From Tannerellaceae bacterium (GTDB lineage Bacteria; Bacteroidota; Bacteroidia; Bacteroidales; Tannerellaceae): a stretch of 36,206 bases of DNA. Both the position numbers and the translations under genes were made by a program. The stretch covers positions 1 through 36,206 of the forward strand of contig JAJPZJ010000048.1 of NCBI GenBank assembly GCA_021204405.1. The letters are read 5' to 3'. Of the stretch, positions 26,567 through 35,563 are shown piece by piece. The stretch's first letter is position 1. Every line of letters starts with the position of its first letter. The notes under the pieces are model-generated. The model was given only the letters and a program-made list of their open reading frames with translations, was not told where the DNA came from and did not search any database.

Positions 26567-27814
26567 TTAAAACAGATACGAGAACAGCAGCAGGACCCGG
26601 TGATTGGTCACTGCTTCCGTATTTTTTACTTTTCCGTCTTTTGGATTAATATCCCCATACCAGGCAGTAGCCGGATTATATTCCAATCCAAATTTCCAGT
26701 GAGGCAGGTTATAAGAGAAATGAATCATCATACTCAATAACTGGTCAATATCCAGGCCGCTACCATATAACTGGCTGGTATTTACCAGCTCTTTACCTGT
26801 ACCCAGGTTTTTGGAATATCCTACAAATAATCCGCCACGCCATTTAGTGCCATATACGATGTTAGCCCAGGAAGTCGATTGGCGGAAAGAGGTATATTTC
26901 TGCTCGCCGGTAATAGGATCGATTGCAGAAACCCCAAAACCTCCGTTCATCGCAGTATGCCCCAGGTTGGAGGCAATAAGAGTTTTTGCTGCTACTGATA
27001 AAGGACCCGATACATATTTCATTTGTGCCACATAGGAAACAGTCGTTAGCCGTTCACTTACCTTGTAGGTGGTATTCACTCCTTCGGAAGAAGTAACTGT
27101 AGACTCCTGGCGGGGTTTAACCGACAACAGTTCTACGCCTGCCCCGGCAAGGAATCCATTTTTGGTATAATCGATACCTGCAAATAATTCAGGTAATACA
27201 CCATTTTTCAGGTACTCCTCACTTTTTCCCTGCGGGCCGGTAGTAAGATGCATCAACTGGTAAACAGCCGACCCGGTAAATTTAATATTTTCTGTTTTAT
27301 ACTGGTAGCGGAATTGCGGACTACGGTTGAAGGGTTGAAAAGGGCTACCGGTATTCAGGTTAAGGATCTCAGGCGAAACATCTCCGAATAAAGGATGCCA
27401 GGTCTGGCCGAGTAATACGGAAGAACCATTTTCCCACGCCAGGTTAACGTAGGCCTGGCGGACACGGAACAGGTAAGTAGCCGGCGCATATCCCCCAAAG
27501 TCGGCTTCCACCTTAGCCGAAGAGCGGGCTGTCCCTATATTCGGGCCGGTGATATCCATTCCTAACCGGGTAGTAAATGTATAAAAGCTACTGTTTGAGT
27601 TGGCATTCAGGTCTTTTCCGTTTGGATCGAGGTCTTTCCGTAAAGGATAAAGATAAAAAACGCCATCTACTGATTCTGCATTGTCGCGTGTATTATAATA
27701 AAGGTCACCCCGTACAAAACCATAAAATTTGTAACTGAAATTTTCCCTTTGCGCAGTAACCGGAAGGAAGGGAAATACACAAAATAGTAGCAGTAGCCAG
27801 GCTGTTTGTTTCAT
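26567..27814 (-). CDS. Outer-membrane beta-barrel protein (porin-like)
   Basis: A 415-residue protein with a clear signal peptide (MKQTAWLLLLFCVFPFLPVTAQ), alternating amphipathic strands throughout, and a C-terminal strand ending in Phe (HRVLLLFSYLF), the usual outer-membrane insertion signal. NFSYKFYGFVRGDLYYNTRD and AKVEADFGG ... FRVRQAYVNLAW resemble DcaP/porin-like proteins. The substrate cannot be told. A minus-strand TACCTTTG -7-like box lies at 27855-27862, about 40 bases upstream. The gene is probably monocistronic. Confidence 0.8.
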   Translation of the reverse strand: MKQTAWLLLLFCVFPFLPVTAQRENFSYKFYGFVRGDLYYNTRDNAESVDGVFYLYPLRKDLDPNGKDLNANSNSSFYTFTTRLGMDITGPNIGTARSSAKVEADFGGYAPATYLFRVRQAYVNLAWENGSSVLLGQTWHPLFGDVSPEILNLNTGSPFQPFNRSPQFRYQYKTENIKFTGSAVYQLMHLTTGPQGKSEEYLKNGVLPELFAGIDYTKNGFLAGAGVELLSVKPRQESTVTSSEGVNTTYKVSERLTTVSYVAQMKYVSGPLSVAAKTLIASNLGHTAMNGGFGVSAIDPITGEQKYTSFRQSTSWANIVYGTKWRGGLFVGYSKNLGTGKELVNTSQLYGSGLDIDQLLSMMIHFSYNLPHWKFGLEYNPATAWYGDINPKDGKVKNTEAVTNHRVLLLFSYLF

Positions 27815-27975
27815 ATTGTTACGTTTATTATCCTGTATGTTAGAGATTTGCCGGCAAAGGTATATATTTTTTATTTATTGCATTTGATTAACAAAATATT
27901 ATTTGTTTCTTTGTCTTGAGTTACAACCTCTTTCGTCCTTAATTCGAGCATGTAAAACACAATTATAAATAAGTT

Positions 27976-29342
27976 ATGAAAACCAAGAAATTTCTATTAC
28001 AAGAACAGGATATTCCTACAGCATGGTATAACATCGTTGCCGATATGAAGAATAAGCCTCTTCCCCCCCCATTCATCCGGCTACCAAACAACCTATTACC
28101 GCCGAAGATTTTTATCCTTTATTTGCAGAAGAGTTGGCTCAACAGGAAATGAACCAGAAAGACCAGTGGATTGAAATACCTGAAGAGGTGCGCGACCTGT
28201 ATAAAATATGGCGGCCTACCCCATTGGTCAGGGCATATGGACTGGAAAAAGCACTGGATACACCTGCCCATATCTATTTTAAGAATGAGAGTGTAAGCCC
28301 GGTCGGATCACACAAACTGAATTCAGCTATCGCGCAGGCTTACTATTGTAAAAAAGAGGGACTCACCAATATAACTACCGAAACAGGTGCCGGCCAGTGG
28401 GGAGCAGCTTTGTCGTATGCAGCTAAAGCATTCGGCCTGAACCTGGCTGTGTATATGGTTAAGATCAGTTACCATCAGAAACCTTACCGCCGTTCCATTA
28501 TGGAAACCTTCGGTGCCGAAGTGATCGCTTCTCCCAGTATGAGTACAAAAGCGGGTCGTAAGATCATTACTGCCAACCCAAATTACCAGGGTAGTTTGGG
28601 TACTGCTATCTCTGAGGCGGTAGAACTGGCATTGGAAACTCCGAACTGTAAATATACATTAGGTAGCGTATTGAACCATGTGATGCTGCATCAGACTGTA
28701 ATTGGTTTGGAAGCCGAGAAACAGATGGAAATGGCTGGTGAATATCCGGATGTAGTGATCGGATGCTTCGGTGGTGGATCTAACTTCTCAGGTATCACTT
28801 CCCCCTTCCTGCGGCATAAACTGGTAACGGGTAAAGATATCCGGGTAATAGCAGCCGAACCGGCTTCATGTCCTAAATTAACCCGTGGACAATTCCAGTA
28901 TGATTTCGGCGATGAAATTGGTTATACTCCATTAATCCCTATGTTTACACTGGGCCACAGTTTTGCTCCGGCCAATATCCATGTCGGCGGTTTGCGTTAC
29001 CACGGTGCCGGATCCATAGTAAGCCAGTTAAGAAGAGATAATTTCATAGAAGCGGTTGACATTAAGCAGTTGGATACATTTAAGGCTGCTCTTCTTTTTG
29101 CACAATCGGAAGGTATTATCCCGGCTCCCGAATCCTCCCATGCCATTACCGCTGCGATCCGTGAGGCCGAGATTGCAAAAGAAGAAGGAAAAGCAAAAAC
29201 TATTCTGTTTAATCTTTCCGGCCATGGCCTGATCGATATGACTGCTTATGACCAGTATATCTCCGGAGATTTGTCTAATTATGATTTAACAGATGAAGAG
29301 TTAAATAAAACATTAGGACAGTTGGAACAGATCATTAAATAA
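27976..29342 (+). CDS. Tryptophan synthase beta-like protein TrpB2, one apparent frameshift
   Basis: A C8 run at 28063-28070 breaks the frame. A ninth C restores KNKPLPPPIHPATKQPITAE and gives about 455 residues, the normal length of the TrpB2 class. Without this fix the called gene would begin around 28134 and lose about 53 residues. The PLP lysine is in SPVGSHKLNSA (about Lys114), with ETGAGQWGAAL and the phosphate loop GCFGGGSNFSG. The IWRPTPL start of the core and the extended N-terminus fit TrpB2, which converts indole + serine to tryptophan or acts on free intermediates. No trpA or other trp gene is nearby. Confidence 0.88.
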
Positions 29343-29359
29343 ACCAGCCATATAAAAAT

Positions 29360-29400
29360 GAAAGCGGCGCATTCCTGCAAAGGATGCGCCGCTTTGGTTT
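29360..29400. terminator. Terminator between trpB2 and the DUF3836 gene
   Basis: The 14-bp GC-rich stem AAAGCGGCGCAT(T)CC / GGATGCGCCGCTTT has one bulge and is followed by GGTTTTG. It serves the forward gene and possibly the convergent one. Confidence 0.85.
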
Positions 29401-29427
29401 TGTGTTATCAGAGAAGTTATGAATGTG

Positions 29428-29838
29428 TTATGAAAAAATTTCTTCGTAGCTATCTTCGGGAAGAACCATCTCCTGTATATTCAATACATAATCCTTTTTC
29501 TTAGCATCCCACATAGCATATATAGAGTGGATCTCATCGTTTGTACTATCATATTGATAGGTGATCAGATAATAAGGAACCCAGTCCTCACTTCTTTTAT
29601 CCCAGCGATAAGCTTTTTTTTCTGCAACTTTTCCCGCTTGATTATAGGTAAATTCATATTTCACCTGTTTAGATAAAAGCCCGTCTTCCTGAAGAAAAAC
29701 AACCTTAGAGGTTATTTTGCCGTTCTCTTCTTTGGTGTCATACAAATAGTTCTTTGGGGGAGCTGCATGGGCAGATAAACAAAAAGTCACTAAAAAAGCG
29801 AAAACCATTAATTTGCTTAAAATTATTGATGCTCTCAT
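29428..29838 (-). CDS. Secreted DUF3836-like protein
   Basis: 136 residues from the ATG at 29838. I chose this start over 29907 because the signal peptide begins there (MRASIILSKLMVFAFLVTFCLSAHA). The mature part shows the repeated pattern of this Bacteroidetes family: NYLYDTKEENGKITSKVVFL, KYEFTYNQAGKVAEKKAYRW, WVPYYLITYQYD and YAMWDAKKKDYV. It is periplasmic or exported. Function unknown. Confidence 0.7.
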   Translation of the reverse strand: MRASIILSKLMVFAFLVTFCLSAHAAPPKNYLYDTKEENGKITSKVVFLQEDGLLSKQVKYEFTYNQAGKVAEKKAYRWDKRSEDWVPYYLITYQYDSTNDEIHSIYAMWDAKKKDYVLNIQEMVLPEDSYEEIFS

Positions 29839-30004
29839 AGAATTGTAATTTAATAAGGTTGTAACAATGTGTAATGTAAATAAAACTTTTGTTCCCGACA
29901 AAAACAAGTTTTTGATATTAAATTGATAGGTGTTTTTGCGTTTTTGATGTTATTTAACGAATGGGGACCGGGCTTCATTTGACGGTTCTATAACGAATTG
30001 TAAT

Positions 30005-30050
30005 AAAAAAGATGATGAACGTGTCTTTTGCACCATTTCATCATCTTTTT
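30005..30050. terminator. Bidirectional terminator after sppA
   Basis: AAAAAAGATGATGAA (30005-30019) pairs with TTTCATCATCTTTTT (30036-30050) around a 16-base loop. Flanking T or A runs exist on both strands. It lies downstream of sppA on the minus strand. Confidence 0.75.
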
Positions 30051-30102
30051 CCATCTGGAAATAGGTTTTTGAGCCTGTTTACTTATAATTTATAACCGGG
30101 TA

Positions 30103-31872
30103 TTACAGCGGTTGAATTTCGAAAGGGAGGATCGTCTGGATACCTGTTTTTTTACGTACCTGGTACATGCTTCTCAGCAGGTCATATTCCTCGCCAACGA
30201 ATTTTTTTGCTATCCTGGCTTGCACCTCGTTAAAGGTATTTTCAAAAAGCTCTGAAAAGAAATCTTTTTGAGTCGATACCTCTTTAATGGCGTAGGTATG
30301 CAATCCAGCCAGTTCCGCAGCTTCGGCGATAGCCATGTCCATTCCGCCTAATTTATCCACTAATCCATGTGCCAGGGCTTGTTCACCAGTCCATACACGT
30401 CCCTGCCCAATCGTATCTATACGGCTTTTTTCCATGCCACGCCCTTCGGCACAACGGGATAAGAAGGTGTCGTATGTCCTGTCGACACTGGCCTGTATCA
30501 ACGCCTTTTCATCCTCACGCATGGGGCGGCTTATATCTCCCAGGTCGGCATACGTGTTGGTTTTTACCATATCCGTACTGAGTCCGACTTTATCGAACAA
30601 GCCTGTAACGTTGGGAATGATTCCATATACTCCTATAGAGCCGGTCAGAGTAGTTGGTTCGGCAACGATCCGGTTGGCTGCACACGCTATATAATATCCG
30701 CCTGAAGCCGCATAATCGCCCATCGATACTACGATCGGTTTTACCTTTCTAAGCTCTGCCACCTCTTTCCATATCTGGTCGGAAATGTAAGCACTCCCAC
30801 CGGGTGAGTTCACCCTGAAAACTACAGCTTTTGTTTTCTCATCCTCTTTTAATTTGACCAGTTCGGCTGCCACCTTTTCGGAGATCACCTTTTCATCTAA
30901 TCCCCAGGCTGAACTGTTTTTAGCTTCGGTAATTACTCCTTCTGCATACAGGACGGCAATCTGGTCGCCCCGCTGTTTCCCTTGGGGCATGTGGATCATC
31001 TTATCTACGGTAGCTACTTTCAATTTTTCTTTCTTGCCTGTCCCGGTTAATTGCTTTAATGTTTCCTCTACTTCAGGAAGGTAACGAAGTCCATCTACTA
31101 ACCGGTAGTTAACAGCCTCCGATGCATCTGCAAATGCTTTCCCTTCATTTATAAATTGATCTAAGGATTCGGCAGATACACCCCGGTCCTGCCGGATCGC
31201 TGTAGTAATATTTCCCCATATGTTGTTGATGAAAGAAGAGATCTGCTTGCGGTTGGCATCACTGTACTTTTTCAAGTAAAAAGGTTCTACTGCTCCTTTA
31301 TAAGTACCGGCTTTAAAAATATAAAACTCAACCCCTACCTTTTCTGCAAGCCCGGGATAAAATACTCCCTGCGAAGCCATCCCCATTAATAACAGGTTAC
31401 CCTGCGGATTCAGGAATACCGAGTCTGCTACACTACATACATAATAAGCACCTTGTGTATAGCTATCTCCGTAGGCCAGGATAAACTTATTACTCGCTTT
31501 AAATTCTTGCAGGGCACGGCGTATGGCCTCTAAACTGGCAGGCACTGCCGACAAATTACCGGCCTGCAGGTAAATTCCTTTGATATTGTTATTATCACGG
31601 GCCAGTCTGATCGCTTTTACTACATCCGTAAGTGCCAGTTGCTCTTCACGTTCTCCCAGTAAAGCGGCTAACGGATGTTGCTCAACCCGGTCGGAAACGC
31701 TTCCTTTCAGCGATATTTTTAAGATACTGTTATTCTCCGGGAGGTAAGCAGGTTCTTTTCCCAGACTGGTTGTTAAACCAACCAGAAAAAAGATAAAACC
31801 CAATATAAGTATACCTGATGCAATCAGTACGCCCAGTACAGATGCAAAAACAGTTTTAAAAAATTGTTTCAT
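30103..31872 (-). CDS. sppA: Signal peptide peptidase SppA (long form)
   Basis: A 589-residue membrane-bound serine protease of the S49 family that cleaves leftover signal peptides. It has one N-terminal membrane segment (about residues 8-34). Two tandem protease domains share one active site: the general-base Lys192 (GTYKGAVEPFYLKKYSD) in the first and the nucleophile Ser390 (GDYAASGGYYIACAA) in the second. VNSPGGSA and TLTGSIGVYG are also present. It is the third gene of the patatin-DUF2461-sppA reverse operon, 25 bases after DUF2461. Confidence 0.95.
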   Translation of the reverse strand: MKQFFKTVFASVLGVLIASGILILGFIFFLVGLTTSLGKEPAYLPENNSILKISLKGSVSDRVEQHPLAALLGEREEQLALTDVVKAIRLARDNNNIKGIYLQAGNLSAVPASLEAIRRALQEFKASNKFILAYGDSYTQGAYYVCSVADSVFLNPQGNLLLMGMASQGVFYPGLAEKVGVEFYIFKAGTYKGAVEPFYLKKYSDANRKQISSFINNIWGNITTAIRQDRGVSAESLDQFINEGKAFADASEAVNYRLVDGLRYLPEVEETLKQLTGTGKKEKLKVATVDKMIHMPQGKQRGDQIAVLYAEGVITEAKNSSAWGLDEKVISEKVAAELVKLKEDEKTKAVVFRVNSPGGSAYISDQIWKEVAELRKVKPIVVSMGDYAASGGYYIACAANRIVAEPTTLTGSIGVYGIIPNVTGLFDKVGLSTDMVKTNTYADLGDISRPMREDEKALIQASVDRTYDTFLSRCAEGRGMEKSRIDTIGQGRVWTGEQALAHGLVDKLGGMDMAIAEAAELAGLHTYAIKEVSTQKDFFSELFENTFNEVQARIAKKFVGEEYDLLRSMYQVRKKTGIQTILPFEIQPL

Positions 31873-31897
31873 ATATTATGTTGTTCTGCGGGAAGAA

Positions 31898-32572
31898 TTA
31901 TACTCTTCCCAGATACTCGTCTACTGTATAATTAAGGAAACGGTTAAAAGGTTGTAGCTTTTTGTAACACTTTACACTTTCTTCCAGCCAGTTATCGCTT
32001 GTAAAGAAACTCTCCGGCTGGTAAGATACAACGCAGAAATCCTTATGGCGTAAGATTTCCTCGTGTTCGTAATCCGTAGGATAGCCTGCCGGCATTCTTT
32101 TGAGGCTCTCGCCTTCCAACCCCGGAAAAATCGTTTTGAAAGAGGGCTCTTCCATAATTCCGAGGAACTCATCCATATTATCGTATATATCTTTCCGTAA
32201 CATTTTTAATAAGGGAGGCGGAGGGCACCATACCCCACCCGAAAGGAAGCATCCGTCCGGCTGGATATGCAGATAGTAACCGGCCCGCTCGCTTGAACGG
32301 CGCCCACCCTGTACGATATAGGCGGCAAAATGGTTTTTGTAAGGTGTTTTATCCGGCGAGAAACGGATATCCCGGTAGATACGGTAAATACAATCTTTGG
32401 CCTCTACACCGGTAATTTCCGGGTCAAACAGGGCGATCTGTTCTATTAATTGCTGTATCTCTTCAATAAACCCTTTTCTAAGTAGGTCAAAACGCGGTTT
32501 ATTCTCCTGAAACCACTCCCTGTTATTGTTTTGCTGTAGCTCTTTGAGAAAAGCTAATATCTGTTCATTCAT
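31898..32572 (-). CDS. DUF2461 family protein
   Basis: 224 residues, cytosolic. The family pattern is clear: NNREWFQENKPRFD near the N-terminus, CIYRIYRDIRFSPDKTPYKNHFAAYI (about residues 61-86), GYYLHIQPDGCFLSGGVWCP, and HKDFCVVSYQP towards the end. Function unknown for the whole family. It lies 43 bases after the patatin gene and 25 before sppA on the same strand. TAAGTTTG at 32599-32606 (minus strand) could give it an extra internal promoter. Confidence 0.9.
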   Translation of the reverse strand: MNEQILAFLKELQQNNNREWFQENKPRFDLLRKGFIEEIQQLIEQIALFDPEITGVEAKDCIYRIYRDIRFSPDKTPYKNHFAAYIVQGGRRSSERAGYYLHIQPDGCFLSGGVWCPPPPLLKMLRKDIYDNMDEFLGIMEEPSFKTIFPGLEGESLKRMPAGYPTDYEHEEILRHKDFCVVSYQPESFFTSDNWLEESVKCYKKLQPFNRFLNYTVDEYLGRV

Positions 32573-32615
32573 ATATTTATGGAAATTATTTGTATCTACA
32601 AACTTAGATAAAAAA

Positions 32616-34826
32616 TCAGAAACTATACCCTAAATTGAGGTAGAATTGCAGGTTGTTGGTTCTGTCTGATAATCCGAAATTCAGGTTGATAGGACCTGCT
32701 ATGCTATTGTAAGCATACCCGATACTTCCTCCCCGGATATAATCTCCCTGCAGGAAGGTGAGCAGGTCGTCGTGATGCAAGCCGCAATTACCTATCAGGG
32801 AGATGTAATGGTTTTGCCAAAGGCGCTGGCGTATTTCCAGCCTGACTATCCCTAAGGTATTATTTAATATTTCGATATGGTTGATACCGGCAAAAGGCAG
32901 TTGCTGGGGGAGATATCTTCCAGTATGTTCGCCGCCGATGGTATTCAGGAAGGGATAAGCCAGATTACCCCCGATCAGTACCCGTCCATATACCGATGGA
33001 ATCAGTGCCAGCCTGGAGCTTAAAGGAAGTACGGATAGAAAGTTGAGCCCTACCGCAGAAAAGGGAGCTGCCCCATCGTAACCTACAAAATTATCTGTAT
33101 AGAAGGAATAATCAGCTTTCAGGGAAACACCTTTATTGGGGAAGTAGCGCCTGTCCAGTGTTTCCAGATGGGCCACTGCAAAATAGCTGATAAATCCATC
33201 CGGTTTTACATTATATATATCTTTATATATAAAGATATATATATCTTTCTCCCCTCCGTATAGAAAAGAGTTATAATTGAAGTATTCATACCGTAACCCA
33301 AGTTGTAATTTGAAATTAAGCCAGTTCATATCCGCATAACTGAATTCGGCCAGTTGATGGTGATAGGAGGTATTAAATACCTTCTTTCCTTTTTCGTATA
33401 TATTAAGATCGTTGTAGGTGTATTTATAGGCCAGGTTGAAGTTACGTAAAGGGCTACGCTCAATTCCATAATCCAGCCGGGCATAGGTTGTTTTCCCGAT
33501 CCGTCCTGTTACGGCTACTTTTGAGCGATAACGCGCCCGGTAATTGAATGTTCCGTTCAGCAGGATACCTACTACCTCTTCCGAGTCGAAACGTAAACCC
33601 AGGTTAAGAGCACTGGTTGATTTCTCTTCCAATGTTAATACCAGGTCATTTTGTTTAGTAAGTTTGTAACTGACATTGGAATAAAAGTTTGTACCGTTAA
33701 CGATCGACATGACTTGCTGTAACTCTTCCCGGGTCAGGTAACGGTTCTCTTTTACTTTGATCAGCCTTTTCAGCCAGGGTTCATCGCGGGCATCGATTCC
33801 TTCGAAAAAGATATTGGCGATAAATATACTGTCGTTGCCGGGTCTGGGTCTACCGGCTACCGGAAGTTCTGCTGCCGGAGAAATCCCTATTTGTTGTTTT
33901 AATTCAATCAGTTCATCCCAAAGTTGTCGTGTCGCTGTCTCGCCACGCCGGGTAAGTGTATCAAGGGCTGCCGGAGTGAAGCTGGCTGCATGGTAAGGAT
34001 GCATATCGGGACGGATCAGCAGGTCGGTAGCTTCCCGGTTCCGCATGTATTTCTCATATCCGTGCAGGGCTACGATCTGGCCTACTACATCACCGGGTGA
34101 GTTCAATCCTTCCAGTACTTTCAGGTCGCTGGTTCCCAGGTCAACCCCGATAATAATATCTGCTCCCATCTCCTGGGCTATGTCGACGGGGAAGTTATTA
34201 TTCAACCCTCCATCTATTAATACCATACTGTCTAAACGCACCGGAGTAAATACGGCAGGGATAGCCATGCTGGCCCGCATGGCAACCGGCAGGCTACCCT
34301 GGCGGAATACATAATCCTGTCCGGATACCACATCTACTGCTACGGCGGCAAAAGGCTTATGAAATGAGTTGAAATCTACCGAATCGTGGTAGCCGGTGGT
34401 TAGGTTGGCAAACAGGTTTTGGAGGTTCTGTCCTTTTATAACTCCTCCCTGCAACCGGTCTTTTTTGTTTTTACCAACCGGAAGGGAAAGGATATAACGT
34501 TCGGAATTTTCTTTTTCAGGGAATGTCTGGCTACTGCGTTTGATCCGGTCGCTTAACAACATTGTCCAGTCCTGCCGGCTTACCATACTATCAATTTCGG
34601 CAGGAGAGTAGCCGATGGCATACAATCCCCCTACGATAGCTCCCATACTGGTACCTACTACATAATCAACAGGGATGCCAGCCTCTTCCAGTACTTTGAG
34701 TACGCCTATATGCAAAACACCTTTGGCTCTACCTCCGCCCAATACAACTGCTACTTTCTTACGTTCGGCCTCCGCAGGAGAGATTATAAACAGGAATAGG
34801 AGTAAAAAGCAAATAGCATTTTTCAT
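32616..34826 (-). CDS. Patatin-like phospholipase fused to an Omp85-type barrel
   Basis: 736 residues. Signal peptide (MKNAICFLLLFLFIISPAEA), then a patatin domain with GGGRAKGVLHIGV, nucleophile Ser60 in GTSMG and catalytic Asp205 in IDGGLNNNFP. A POTRA-like domain follows (about residues 340-400), then a C-terminal 16-strand-type barrel ending LQFYLNLGYSF. This is the PlpD-like type V autotransporter layout, a phospholipase held at or passed through the outer membrane. First gene of the operon. A loop of the barrel contains KDIYIFIYKDIYN, encoded by a 32-bp perfect palindrome. Confidence 0.92.
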   Translation of the reverse strand: MKNAICFLLLFLFIISPAEAERKKVAVVLGGGRAKGVLHIGVLKVLEEAGIPVDYVVGTSMGAIVGGLYAIGYSPAEIDSMVSRQDWTMLLSDRIKRSSQTFPEKENSERYILSLPVGKNKKDRLQGGVIKGQNLQNLFANLTTGYHDSVDFNSFHKPFAAVAVDVVSGQDYVFRQGSLPVAMRASMAIPAVFTPVRLDSMVLIDGGLNNNFPVDIAQEMGADIIIGVDLGTSDLKVLEGLNSPGDVVGQIVALHGYEKYMRNREATDLLIRPDMHPYHAASFTPAALDTLTRRGETATRQLWDELIELKQQIGISPAAELPVAGRPRPGNDSIFIANIFFEGIDARDEPWLKRLIKVKENRYLTREELQQVMSIVNGTNFYSNVSYKLTKQNDLVLTLEEKSTSALNLGLRFDSEEVVGILLNGTFNYRARYRSKVAVTGRIGKTTYARLDYGIERSPLRNFNLAYKYTYNDLNIYEKGKKVFNTSYHHQLAEFSYADMNWLNFKLQLGLRYEYFNYNSFLYGGEKDIYIFIYKDIYNVKPDGFISYFAVAHLETLDRRYFPNKGVSLKADYSFYTDNFVGYDGAAPFSAVGLNFLSVLPLSSRLALIPSVYGRVLIGGNLAYPFLNTIGGEHTGRYLPQQLPFAGINHIEILNNTLGIVRLEIRQRLWQNHYISLIGNCGLHHDDLLTFLQGDYIRGGSIGYAYNSIAGPINLNFGLSDRTNNLQFYLNLGYSF
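33212..33243. repeat. 32-bp perfect AT palindrome inside the patatin gene
   Basis: ATATATATCTTTATA followed by its exact complement, extended by one pair on each side. It lies in-frame in a barrel loop, encoding the repeated KDIY words. Confidence 0.9.
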
Positions 34827-34843
34827 TGATCCCGGATTTGCTA

Positions 34844-34875
34844 CAAAAGTAGTGGCTTTCTATGAGAGTAGCAAC
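34844..34875 (-). promoter_or_regulatory. Promoter of the patatin-DUF2461-sppA operon
   Basis: On the minus strand, GTTG (34872-34875), 20-base spacer, TACTTTTG (34844-34851): a good match to the Bacteroidetes -33/-7 layout, 18 bases before the patatin start. Confidence 0.6.
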
Positions 34876-34985
34876 AGCACAGGTTTGCCGGATTTCTCTA
34901 AAGTTGGTTTGGAATACTAGTAAAGCTCCATGGCAGTACATATAATTTGTTTTTCAGTTACCATCTTACGTTTGTGCCAATGCGC

Positions 34986-35057
34986 TGGCACTGCAGTGTC
35001 GCGCTATTGGCACTGGAATGCCATGCTGTTGGCACCAGCGTATCTGAAGTGTGGCAC
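34986..35057. repeat. TGGCAC short-motif array, 22-bp period
   Basis: TGGCAC occurs at 34986, 35008, 35030 and 35052, spaced exactly 22 bp. The 16-bp intervals differ from each other. A degenerate fifth unit (TAGGCAA) may lie at about 35073. TTGTGCCAA at 34972-34980 is an inverted relative. The array sits about 110 bases upstream of the patatin promoter and just after the DUF6078 gene. Confidence 0.85.
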
Positions 35058-35085
35058 AGGTGTGTATTAAGGTAGGCAAAAATAC

Positions 35086-35563
35086 TTACCAGTCATATGT
35101 TTCTATATAAGCATCAAATTCTGCGGGATGAACTACTCCATAGCTTTTGAGTATATATAAAACCCTTTGTTGATATAAAACCCTTTGTTGTTCTTCAGTA
35201 TAAAACCCTTTGTTGTTCTTCAGGAGACAACAGGCGTTCACCTTTACGGACGCGGAAGTAAGTTCTCCGGCCAAAAAGATTTAACAGGCCGGAGGATATG
35301 GCTCGCATCTGTTTATAAGGCAGGCTTTCTAACATATCAATAAACCCTTTGGTAAAATATACCTTATTCGCAGGCCGGTAATAGGGGCAACTCCCTTCCT
35401 GTGAGGCCAGGTATTTAGGGTTAACAATAGTAAACTGTTGAACATCTGCCGGTACAGTTCGTTCTATAAGTTGTCTTAAACAGGTAGATGCTTGGATACA
35501 TTCGCGGTTCATACATACCGGGTAACCGAAAGGGGCTTGTGAGAAATCGATTATTGCTTCCAT
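35086..35563 (-). pseudogene. DUF6078-like protein, C-terminus shifted by a tandem duplication
   Basis: From the ATG at 35563: FDYS-like start (MEAIIDFSQAPFGYPVC), Cys-rich segment CMNRECIQASTCLRQL, IVNPKYLASQEGSCPYYRP, then FGRRTYFRVRKGERLLSPEEQQRVLY, all as in this Bacteroidales family. The frame then stops at 35195. In the next frame the text resumes TEEQQRVLYQQRVLYILKSY and ends FDAYIETYDW at 35086, the normal family end. The cause is visible: a 25-bp unit is present twice and an 18-bp part of it a third time (about 35163-35230). Function unknown; the Cys residues could bind metal. Confidence 0.75.
35163..35230 (-). repeat. Tandem repeat 25 + 25 + 18 bp in the DUF6078 gene
   Basis: On the minus strand the unit CTGAAGAACAACAAAGGGTT plus TTATA occurs twice in a row, then its last 17-18 bases again. 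The full 25-bp copy shifts the frame; the 18-bp copy keeps it (adds QQRVLY). Confidence 0.9.

Noticed and set aside
34986..35057. Possible mini CRISPR array
   Set aside because: The repeated word is only 6-7 bp with 16-bp intervals and no cas genes nearby; CRISPR repeats are much longer.
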